Under the pieces are notes generated by a model. It saw nothing but the letters and a program-made list of their open reading frames with translations, was not told where the DNA came from and did not search any database. The translations under genes and the position numbers were made by a program. Source: an uncultured Eubacteriales bacterium (GTDB lineage: Bacteria; Bacillota; Clostridia; Oscillospirales; CAG-272). Taken from it: a DNA stretch of 39,551 nucleotides. Below are positions 33,701 to 39,551 of the stretch, piece after piece (position 1 is the first letter of the stretch; every line of letters starts with the position of its first letter). Where the stretch lies: the NCBI GenBank assembly GCA_934474225.1, contig CAKSLU010000013.1, positions 1 through 39,551 on the forward strand, in the 5' to 3' direction.

Positions 33701-33753
33701 AAAAAAGCGCTCCTTTGCATGGAAATGATGCTCCATTCTATGCAAAAGAGCGC
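33701..33753 (-). promoter_or_regulatory. Terminator-like hairpin over the ddh ribosome site
   Basis: Arms 33707-33720 and 33740-33753 (GCGCTC-x-TTTGCAT / ATGCAAA-x-GAGCGC) are 14 bases with one mismatch and a 19-base loop. Read on the minus strand the stem is followed by TTTTTT and then the ddh ATG, and the AGGAG ribosome site is within the 3' arm. It could be the LysR terminator, an attenuator for ddh, or a regulator site; a TAGAAT -10-like box is at 33735-33740. Confidence 0.55.
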
Positions 33754-33768
33754 GGCAAAACGACCGTT

Positions 33769-34116
33769 TCAGGCGTTTTCCGTGACAAATTTCAAAAAGC
33801 AGCGGGTGACGGGGGACAACAGCGCGGAGGGTTTTGCCGCGATGCCGACCGTGCGATAGACCGCGGGCGTGAGCGGAATCTGCACGACATCAAACGCATA
33901 GTGCCGCAGCGTCATGGCGGGGAAAATGCTGACGCCGAAGCCGCTCTCCACCATGGCAAGCGCCGAAATATCGCTGTTTTGCGCATAGCGCACGGGCGGC
34001 AGCGCGCCGATGTGCGGCAGCACGTCCCGCGCAAACACGTTGCCCTCGGCAACGAGCGGATAGGCGCGCAGCTCCTTCACCGTGACCGACGACCGCCCCG
34101 CCAGCGGGTGCGCGCC
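33769..34116 (-). pseudogene. 3' remnant of a LysR-family regulator
   Basis: About 115 codons encode the C-terminal half of a LysR effector-binding domain: HPLAGRSSVTVKELRAYPLV, then ISALAMVESGFGVSIFPAM and a final TRCFLKFVTENA, all typical of the family. The N-terminal winged HTH and the first effector subdomain are missing; upstream of about 34116 the frame runs into unrelated DNA (a MATE-like remnant on the other strand and repeats). No start codon with a ribosome site fits. It lies upstream of ddh on the same strand. I read it as a non-functional remnant produced by deletion, or less likely an assembly misjoin. Confidence 0.78.
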
Positions 34117-34293
34117 AAGGAGAGCATCTTTCTCGGCGGGCTGCGCCCGGTCGTGCTGACCGCCTCGCTCTGGCTCTTCACGCGGGTCTCGCTCGACCTT
34201 GCCTGGTACGCCTACCTGTTCACGGACACGCTCGTCGCCCTCTGCGGCGTGGTTTTGTACATCCGTGAGGTCAAAACATGGAAAGAAGAATAG
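34114..34293 (+). pseudogene. 3' remnant of a MATE-like membrane transporter
   Basis: A frame of 59 codons with a stop at 34291-34293 encodes AKESIFLGGLRPVVLTASLWLFTRVSL followed by WYAYLFTDTLVALCGVVLYIREVKTW, two hydrophobic segments with a short basic tail. It reads like the last two helices of a MATE-family efflux protein, with moderate confidence in the family. No start or upstream portion exists: its 5' boundary coincides with the 5' boundary of the LysR remnant on the opposite strand. A hairpin element begins 8 bases after the stop. Confidence 0.5.
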
Positions 34294-34301
34294 GGGCACT
34301 A

Positions 34302-34421
34302 TAGGCTCCCCTGTGCAAGGGGAGCTGGCGGCAATAGCCGCCTGAGGGGTTGTTCCTTTACCGTGTAACAATCCCTCCGTCATGCTACGCATGACGCCTC
34401 CCTTTACACAAGGGAGGCTCA
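34302..34421. repeat. Dispersed hairpin element, copy 2
   Basis: This 120-base copy of the 6792-6908 element keeps the end sequences nearly unchanged. Its inner stems differ: GGCGGC-AATA-GCCGCC (34327-34342) and GTCATGC-TAC-GCATGAC (34379-34395), each still fully paired. It begins 8 bases after the stop codon of the MATE-like remnant. Confidence 0.85.
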
Positions 34422-34476
34422 GATGCGGTGGGAGCAAGCCCCCGCATGACGGTATGCACACAGTTCCCACCATTCC

Positions 34477-34542
34477 GTAGGGGCGACCATTGGTCGCCCG
34501 CCCCTGCCGAGGCGAAAACGGGCGACCAATGGTCGCCCCTAC
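34477..34542. repeat. Long perfect inverted repeat of internally palindromic arms
   Basis: The 24 bases at 34477-34500 (GTAGGGGCGACCATTGGTCG, then CCCG) recur as an exact inverted copy at 34519-34542, around 18 bases. Each arm is itself palindromic (GGGCGACCA / TGGTCGCCC). From memory such GTAGGGGCGACC units recur in Clostridia genomes. The other bases of 34422-34574 show nothing assignable. Confidence 0.8.
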
Positions 34543-34574
34543 AGATTTGTACGATTTTTGTATCATCCCCCACC

Positions 34575-34612
34575 AAAACAGCCGCGCGACCTTACGGTCG
34601 CGCGGCTGTTTT
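34575..34612. terminator. Rho-independent terminator of the AraC gene
   Basis: AAAACAGCCGCGCGACC (34575-34591) pairs perfectly with 34596-34612 around TTAC, and gives a U-tract on the minus strand directly after the AraC stop codon (34612-34614). Confidence 0.9.
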
Positions 34613-35466
34613 CAGTCAAAGTACGCGGACGGGGACACGCCGTAATACTTCTTGAACACACGCGAAAAATAGCTCGTGCTGGAAAACCCGAGGTAATCTG
34701 CCGCCTGGTTCACATTCATATAGGTATTGCGCAGCAGATAGGCGGCGTGCCGCATGCGCAAATCAAGGATGTAATCGCCGATGGTCGTCTGCATGTACTT
34801 GCGGAAGACCCGCATGCAGTACTGCTTGGAAAGTTCTGTTTCTTTACAGACATCCGCCAGTGTGATATTCTGCATATAGTGGTCGCCGATGTAGGCCACG
34901 ATTTTCGCCACCGCGGCGGGCACGGGCGTGCGCTCACGAAACTGCTCGCAATAGCTCTGCGAGATGCAGAACATCAGCTCCGAAAAATGCAGCGACAGCA
35001 GCACCGTCATCTTCTCGGCATAGCGGCGCTGCACATCGGCGCACTTGCGCAGCAGCAGCTCGGCGTTCTGCCGTCCGTCGCCGAGCGCGATTTTGTGGTC
35101 AAACACCAGCGATGGCTCCTCATAGCGGATCAGCCCGTAGAACGGCTTGCCGACCGGCACGGCGTCAAAGGGCTTGACGCTTTCGTCCGGGCGGGCGGGC
35201 AGAAATTCACCGTCAAAATGAAAGAAGGTGTACTCGCAGAAGTCGTCGGTGTGCGGACGGTAAAAACTCCCCTTCGGCACAAGGGCAACATCGCCCGGCG
35301 CAAAGTCAAAATCCTGCCCCTCGATGGTAAAGCGGCAGCTGCCGCGATGAAACACCACCAGCATGTTGATGCCCATCCGTCTGCCGTCGTGGCTCCAGCC
35401 GGAAGCCTCCCGCACCTTGCCGGTCATGCTGACAAACGGCAGGCGTGAAAAGTCATATCGGAACAT
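34612..35466 (-). CDS. AraC-family transcriptional regulator
   Basis: This 284-residue regulator has an N-terminal cupin-like sensing domain (about 25-110, GINMLVVFHRGSCRFTIEGQ, FAPGDVALVPKGSFYRPH) and a C-terminal double HTH (about 185-284) with ITLADVCKETELSKQYCMRVFRKY and VNQAADYLGFSSTSYFSRVFKKYYGVSPSAY. The cupin probably binds a sugar or glycan breakdown product. I chose ATG 35464-35466 because GGGAGGG is 6-8 bases upstream; the in-frame ATG six bases earlier is too close to it. It is divergent from the glycosidase-like gene, the usual arrangement for an activator of a neighbouring sugar-use operon. A TATACT box on the minus strand at 35487-35492 may be its -10. Confidence 0.92.
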   Translation of the reverse strand: MFRYDFSRLPFVSMTGKVREASGWSHDGRRMGINMLVVFHRGSCRFTIEGQDFDFAPGDVALVPKGSFYRPHTDDFCEYTFFHFDGEFLPARPDESVKPFDAVPVGKPFYGLIRYEEPSLVFDHKIALGDGRQNAELLLRKCADVQRRYAEKMTVLLSLHFSELMFCISQSYCEQFRERTPVPAAVAKIVAYIGDHYMQNITLADVCKETELSKQYCMRVFRKYMQTTIGDYILDLRMRHAAYLLRNTYMNVNQAADYLGFSSTSYFSRVFKKYYGVSPSAYFD

Positions 35467-35568
35467 GTACATCCCTCCCCAAACTCAGTATAACGCATGT
35501 GCGCAAAAAAGAAAATAGGCATTTTGCATTTTGTTTCACATTTTTCAAATATAGGCTATATGCGTGTA

Positions 35569-35598
35569 TTGCGACGCTCTTCTTCGCGGCTGTATAAT
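35569..35598 (+). promoter_or_regulatory. Candidate promoter of the glycosidase-binding protein operon
   Basis: TTGCGA (35569-35574), 18 bases, and a perfect TATAAT (35593-35598) lie about 70 bases ahead of the chosen start. The weak -35 suits activation by the divergent AraC protein. The 35467-35568 gap contains TTTTGCATTTTG but no long palindrome. Confidence 0.55.
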
Positions 35599-35665
35599 AA
35601 GATTGAAAAGAGAATCCAAAGCTATGTTATCTTTGGACAATATCAACGAAGGGCGGAGCACTTAC

Positions 35666-37651
35666 ATGCAAATTTCCACGAGATTCTTACGATTTGAGCT
35701 GGATGCGGACGGCGGAAACGCCGGTTTCATTCAGGACGGACAAGAGGCAGGCGCGGTACGCGGCAGCGACTTCTGGCGTCTGATTCTCGACGACGGACTG
35801 CGCACCGAGATTCCGGTGCGTTCCTCAAAGCAGCGCGGTAAAGCCACCTTGGAAGGCGGCGTGCTGACCGTGCACTACGACAAGCTGGTCTCGGACTACG
35901 GCGACAGCTATGCCATCTCCTTCACCGTGACGGTAACGGAGGAGGACGGGCTTCTGCGCTTTGTCCCCACATTGCAGAACAACACGACGGATGTGCGCAT
36001 CAACGAGTGCTTCTGCCCGCTCTGCGACTTTGAGACGCTGGGCGGCGACAAGGCAAAGGACGCGCTCTATCTGCCGAACGGCCTCGGGCGGCGCATCGAA
36101 AACCCCTGGGCGCACCTCGAAAGCCTGACCGGCAACTATTATGCGCACGACACCAGCGAGATTTTCATCCATTTACATTATCCGCGCGCGTCGATGGGCT
36201 GGTTCGGCATTGAGAGCGGCAGCCGCTTCCTCTATGTCGCCCGCTACGACCCCGAGATGCGCCACTGCTTCATGACCGTGCGGCAGCGCATCCACCACAC
36301 GCCGCTCGACCTCATGGTCGGCTTTGACCACTTTCCGATGGCGCATCCCGGCGAGCGTCTGACGCTGCCGCCCGTGGTGGTCGGTCTGCTCGACGGCGAC
36401 TGGCGCTGCGCCGCGCGCCGCTACCGCGCATGGGCGGACGCAAATTTTTTCAAGATTCAGCCGAAGGCGGACTGGGTGCAGAACCTGACGGGCTGGCAGC
36501 GCATCATTCTGCGCTCCCAGTACGGTGAGGACTACTACACGGCACGCGACCTGCCCCGCCTCTACGAGGAAGGCGCAAAATACGGCATTCACACACTCTT
36601 CCTCTTCGCCTGGTGGCGCGAGGGCATGGACCGCGCCTACCCCATCTACAAGGAGCCGTATGCCGGCGCGTTTGACGAGCTGAAGAAGAACATCCAAAAG
36701 GTACAGGATATGGGCGGCCGCGTCATTCTCGAGTGCAACTGCCACTTCCTTGACCCCCAGGGCGACTACTACAGACAGTACGGCGACGAGGTGAAGATCC
36801 TCGACATCAACGGCAACGAAGTGCGCCCCGCCTTTGCCTACCCCGGCATGGGCGAGTTCCGCGCCACCTACGGCGCAAAGCAGTTCCCGCTCTGCTGTGC
36901 GGGCACGGTGCGCTGGCGCGAACAGCTGATGGCGCAGATGCGGCAGCTCCGCTCGCTCGAGGCTGACTGCCTCTTCGCCGACTGCTACGGCGGAACGCCC
37001 TATCAGCCCTGCTTCAACCACCGTCACGAGCACGGGCTGCGCATCGACGAGGAATGGATTTACCACCGCAAGTTCTTTGACAAAGCCGTTGCATATTGTA
37101 AGGAAGAAAACCGCGTGTTTGCCGCCGAGGTCGTCACCGACATCGCCGCCGCCTACACGCAGTTCATCCACGGTCTTGTCAATGTGGACTTCAAGGTGGG
37201 GAGCGACGCCTTCCCGGCGCTGTTCCGCTACACCTTCCCCGAAGTCATCACCACCGAGCGCGGCATCCGCCACGAGGAGGGCGACTTTGCAAGGCAGATG
37301 CGCTGCGCACTGGTCAGCGGCGTGCGCCTCGACGCCGAGCTGTATGTCTGCCGCGCCGACCTCAGTGCATCGCCGAAATACGCCGCCGAGGTCAAGCGCT
37401 ACACCGACATGCAGACCGAATACGCCGAATACCTCCTGCGCGGCAAGTTCACCGTGCTGGATGTAAGCCCCCTGCCCTACTACATCAAGCGCGGCGAATT
37501 CTACAGCGAGGACGGCACCAAGGTGCTGCGCATCCTCTACAACGCGGCAAAGGAGACCACCGAGACGGTGTGCGGCGTGTCCCTGCGCCCGGATGAAATG
37601 CGGTTTGATATTTTCGAGAGTGAAAGCTATGAAAAGGAGATGAACCCCTGA
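35666..37651 (+). CDS. DUF6259-like glycoside hydrolase-type protein
   Basis: This 661-residue protein has no signal peptide, so it probably acts in the cytoplasm. An N-terminal beta-sandwich (about 1-270) is followed by a TIM-barrel-like region (about 280-560): FLFAWWREGMDR, GGRVILECNCHFLDP, ECLFADCYGG-type (DCLFADCYGG) and VFAAEVVTDIAAAY segments, where Asp and Glu could be catalytic. A small C-terminal beta domain ends the protein. This matches DUF6259-type proteins, relatives of endo-alpha-N-acetylgalactosaminidase and GH36-like families, to my knowledge without an established substrate. I chose ATG 35666, preceded by GGGCGGAG; the open frame extends upstream into the promoter and is not coding. 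Its stop overlaps the next start (TGATG), coupling it to the sugar-binding lipoprotein. Confidence 0.78.
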   Translation: MQISTRFLRFELDADGGNAGFIQDGQEAGAVRGSDFWRLILDDGLRTEIPVRSSKQRGKATLEGGVLTVHYDKLVSDYGDSYAISFTVTVTEEDGLLRFVPTLQNNTTDVRINECFCPLCDFETLGGDKAKDALYLPNGLGRRIENPWAHLESLTGNYYAHDTSEIFIHLHYPRASMGWFGIESGSRFLYVARYDPEMRHCFMTVRQRIHHTPLDLMVGFDHFPMAHPGERLTLPPVVVGLLDGDWRCAARRYRAWADANFFKIQPKADWVQNLTGWQRIILRSQYGEDYYTARDLPRLYEEGAKYGIHTLFLFAWWREGMDRAYPIYKEPYAGAFDELKKNIQKVQDMGGRVILECNCHFLDPQGDYYRQYGDEVKILDINGNEVRPAFAYPGMGEFRATYGAKQFPLCCAGTVRWREQLMAQMRQLRSLEADCLFADCYGGTPYQPCFNHRHEHGLRIDEEWIYHRKFFDKAVAYCKEENRVFAAEVVTDIAAAYTQFIHGLVNVDFKVGSDAFPALFRYTFPEVITTERGIRHEEGDFARQMRCALVSGVRLDAELYVCRADLSASPKYAAEVKRYTDMQTEYAEYLLRGKFTVLDVSPLPYYIKRGEFYSEDGTKVLRILYNAAKETTETVCGVSLRPDEMRFDIFESESYEKEMNP

Positions 37652-39147
37652 TGAAAAAAACACTTGCCCTGCTGCTTTCGGCAGCGATGCTGCTGCCGCT
37701 CTTTGCATCCTGCGGCGACAAGCCGGACGCCACCGACGACTCCGCCGAGACAACGGTGCAGACCGAGCCCGTCGTCACCGAGGACACCCCCGATGTGCCC
37801 GACGCCGCAGAACTCAACATCGGCGGCGACTTCAACATCCTCGTTGCGGGCAACTGGGCGTGGAACGACTATGAATCCGACGGTACGGACGGCACAGTCG
37901 TGGACAGCGCCATCTTCCGCCGCAACAAGTACATGCTGGACACCTACGGCGTGGATGTCAAAAACGAGGACATCGTGGAATATTCCACCGCAATGGGCAG
38001 CGGCAAGGGCTACATGCGGCTGTACACCGGCTACATGTCGGGCACAAACGAGTTTGACGCCGCGATGATCGGCACCTACGATGTGGCGACGCTGGCATAC
38101 AGCAGCGTGCTCGAAGACCTGCACGAAGTCCCCTACATTGACCTGAGTAAAGACTACTGGGATCAGAAAGCCAACGAGGACCTCACCATAAACGGCAGAA
38201 TGTTCTACACCACGGGCGAGATTTCCCTCTCGGACAACCGCAGCACGAATGTCCTGTTCTTCAACAAGGAGATGATCAAGGCATACGGGCTGGATAATCC
38301 CTACGAGCTGGTGCGGAACGACGAATGGACCTTTGACAAATTCGCCTCGATGGTGAAGACCGTGGGCGAAGACCTCGACCAGAACGGCGAATACGATCAG
38401 AACGACTGCTTCGGTCTGCTCTCCGCCAACGACGACAAGCTGGCGATGCTGGCGGCGGCGCGTGAGCGCATCGCCACCATCGGCGAAGACGGCAACATCG
38501 CGCTGACGCTCTACAACGAGCGCACCGTGAGCATCTACGACAAGTACCTCGCGCTCTGCGGCGACTACAGCCACACCTTCAACTGGCAGTTTGACTACCG
38601 CACGGGCAAGAGCGGGCTTGTCGCCTCCAACGAGGAGCGCGTCGCCATGATGAACTCGAACCGCGCGCTCTTCTACCCCCACATGATGTTCTACATGGAC
38701 TATCTGCGCGACATCGAGACCGACTTCGGCATCCTGCCCTTCCCCAAGTTTGACGAGACGCAGGAAGAATACGGCCATGCGGTCAGCGCATGGCACTCGG
38801 AGTTCCTCTGCGTGCCGCGCGGCGTCGCCGACCTCAGCCGCACCGGTCTTGTGCTCGAAGTGCTGGCATACCAGGGCAAGAAGCTGCTGACCCCCGCGTA
38901 CTACGAAAAGACGCTGGTTGGGCAGTATACCCGCGACGAGGAGAGCGCCGATATGCTGGACATCATCTTCGCCACCCGCGTCTTTGACGTCGGCATCTAC
39001 TACGACCTCGGCGGCTACAAGGACAAGATCTGCTCCATGCTGCGCCTCGGCGACACGCTGACCAATGTCTATGAGACCAACCGCGGCGCTGCCGAGCGCA
39101 AGTTGGAGGGCATCAACGAGCTATTCCGCGAAAGCACCGCCGACTGA
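37651..39147 (+). CDS. Extracellular solute-binding lipoprotein of a sugar ABC importer
   Basis: This 498-residue protein has a lipoprotein signal peptide with lipobox LFASC (lipid-bearing Cys21), an acidic Thr/Pro linker to about residue 55, then a family 1 substrate-binding fold: FNILVAGNWAW, RNKYMLDTYGVDV, FNKEMIKAYGLDNPYELVRNDEWTFDKF and a late FDVGIYYDLGG. The NEWTFDKF-type block is typical of clostridial oligosaccharide-binding proteins. Its ATG overlaps the glycosidase stop (TGATG), with AAGGAG 11 bases before. No permease or ATPase follows in the window; the shared ATPase at 8463-9575 is a candidate partner. Substrate is unknown, presumably a glycan processed by the preceding gene product. 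Confidence 0.9.
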   Translation: MKKTLALLLSAAMLLPLFASCGDKPDATDDSAETTVQTEPVVTEDTPDVPDAAELNIGGDFNILVAGNWAWNDYESDGTDGTVVDSAIFRRNKYMLDTYGVDVKNEDIVEYSTAMGSGKGYMRLYTGYMSGTNEFDAAMIGTYDVATLAYSSVLEDLHEVPYIDLSKDYWDQKANEDLTINGRMFYTTGEISLSDNRSTNVLFFNKEMIKAYGLDNPYELVRNDEWTFDKFASMVKTVGEDLDQNGEYDQNDCFGLLSANDDKLAMLAAARERIATIGEDGNIALTLYNERTVSIYDKYLALCGDYSHTFNWQFDYRTGKSGLVASNEERVAMMNSNRALFYPHMMFYMDYLRDIETDFGILPFPKFDETQEEYGHAVSAWHSEFLCVPRGVADLSRTGLVLEVLAYQGKKLLTPAYYEKTLVGQYTRDEESADMLDIIFATRVFDVGIYYDLGGYKDKICSMLRLGDTLTNVYETNRGAAERKLEGINELFRESTAD

Positions 39148-39165
39148 GCGGCGCCCGGATTTACC

Positions 39166-39194
39166 TTGCAAACAGCATAAAAAAACGATATAAT
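39166..39194 (+). promoter_or_regulatory. Promoter of the right-edge secreted protein
   Basis: TTGCAA (39166-39171), a 17-base spacer and TATAAT (39189-39194) stand 17 bases before the start codon, with AAAAGGAG overlapping the transcript start. It makes the next gene at least partly independent of the binding-protein operon. Confidence 0.72.
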
Positions 39195-39211
39195 AAAAAG
39201 GAGATTGCATC

Positions 39212-39551
39212 ATGAAACGCACACGCATCTTACTTCCGCTCTTTCTGCTGCTCCTTGCACTCTGCGCCCTGTCTGTCGCCGCATCGGCGGCGGACAGCAC
39301 CGTCGTATTCTTAGCAGACGGCGGCAGCGGCGACGGCTCGACAGCGGAAAGCCCGGTCGGCACGCTCACGGCAGCCTATGACGCGCTCGACCTCACAAAG
39401 GACTGCACGGTCGTGCTCTGCGGCAAGTTTACGCAGGAAAAAGGCGTCAACTTTACGCGCAAAGCCGCCTACACCGGCTCGGTCACGCTGACCAGCGTAT
39501 ATGGCGGCGTGGACTACCGCGAGAGCGGCGCTGTCTACGAGTTCAACAACA
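39212..39551 (+). CDS. Secreted protein, probable beta-helix, N-terminal part (runs off the right edge)
   Basis: The first 113 residues comprise a signal peptide (about 1-27, ending ASAA) and then DSTVVFLADGGSGDGSTAESPVG, followed by TLTAAYDALDL and a TVVLCGKF strand. That opening (x-x-GG-x-G-DGST-x-x-x-P) is typical of secreted right-handed beta-helix proteins such as polysaccharide lyases and surface carbohydrate-binding proteins of gut Clostridia. The rest lies outside the window, so catalytic identity is unknown. AAAAGGAG precedes the ATG. Placement after a glycosidase and sugar-binding protein supports a role in glycan use. Confidence 0.75.
   Translation, partial: MKRTRILLPLFLLLLALCALSVAASAADSTVVFLADGGSGDGSTAESPVGTLTAAYDALDLTKDCTVVLCGKFTQEKGVNFTRKAAYTGSVTLTSVYGGVDYRESGAVYEFNN

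Noticed and set aside
33735..33740. Definite ddh promoter at the TAGAAT box
   Set aside because: No acceptable -35 at 16-18 bases; kept only as an alternative within the hairpin entry.
34294..34611. Insertion sequence remnant in the gene-poor stretch
   Set aside because: No transposase sequence is visible; the stretch is explained by the hairpin element, the nested palindrome and the AraC terminator.

Overview
The window reads as chromosome from a high-G+C, spore-lineage anaerobic Firmicute (class Clostridia, probably Oscillospirales/Ruminococcaceae-like, possibly from a gut metagenome). The grounds are a PPi-type phosphofructokinase, a SpoIID-family protein, a split cobalamin-dependent methionine synthase, cohesin/dockerin and Listeria-Bacteroides repeat surface proteins, a stand-alone MsmX/UgpC-type sugar ABC ATPase, strong AGGAGG ribosome sites, and dispersed hairpin repeats of a kind I associate with that order. 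Species cannot be named from this sequence alone. No rRNA, tRNA, CRISPR array, intact insertion sequence or prophage is visible.

Layout: 1-2735 holds the start of gap (GAPDH), a WecG/TagA/CpsF glycosyltransferase, and a divergent PPi-phosphofructokinase ending in a strong terminator. 2739-5462 (minus) is a SpoIID-like cell-wall protein with an exported partner. 5563-8164 (minus) carries a CPBP membrane protease, tadA and dinB, with a dispersed hairpin element filling the gap before dinB. 8165-8462 is repeat-like non-coding DNA, followed by the sugar ABC ATPase (8463-9575). 9768-18547 (minus) is a long run: MBOAT acyltransferase, DHHW-like partner, recG, rarA, possibly a tiny membrane peptide, an RsuA-type pseudouridine synthase and tex. 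18653-18973 is a small basic membrane-anchored protein with a near-consensus promoter.

19095-27582 is the most distinctive part. A two-gene operon encodes a dockerin/InlB-repeat protein and a 2211-residue multi-domain surface protein that combines a helical head, beta-helix, CxxC modules, a cohesin-like domain, dockerin, InlB repeats and a glycine-rich tail. It is divergent from a 70-residue XRE regulator. A palindrome lies exactly between the -35 and -10 boxes of the operon promoter, suggesting a dedicated regulatory switch.

27681-31599 is a tightly overlapping metF / reactivation-domain / metH operon. 31726-33700 holds a lipoprotein gene and ddh (meso-diaminopimelate dehydrogenase), both preceded by inverted repeats built on ATGCAAA. 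33769-34611 is a decay zone: 3' remnants of divergently arranged LysR and MATE-like genes meet head to head, followed by two repeat elements and a terminator. 34612-39551 is a likely glycan-use locus: an AraC regulator divergent from a DUF6259-like glycosidase, a coupled lipoprotein sugar-binding protein, and the start of a secreted, probably beta-helix protein.
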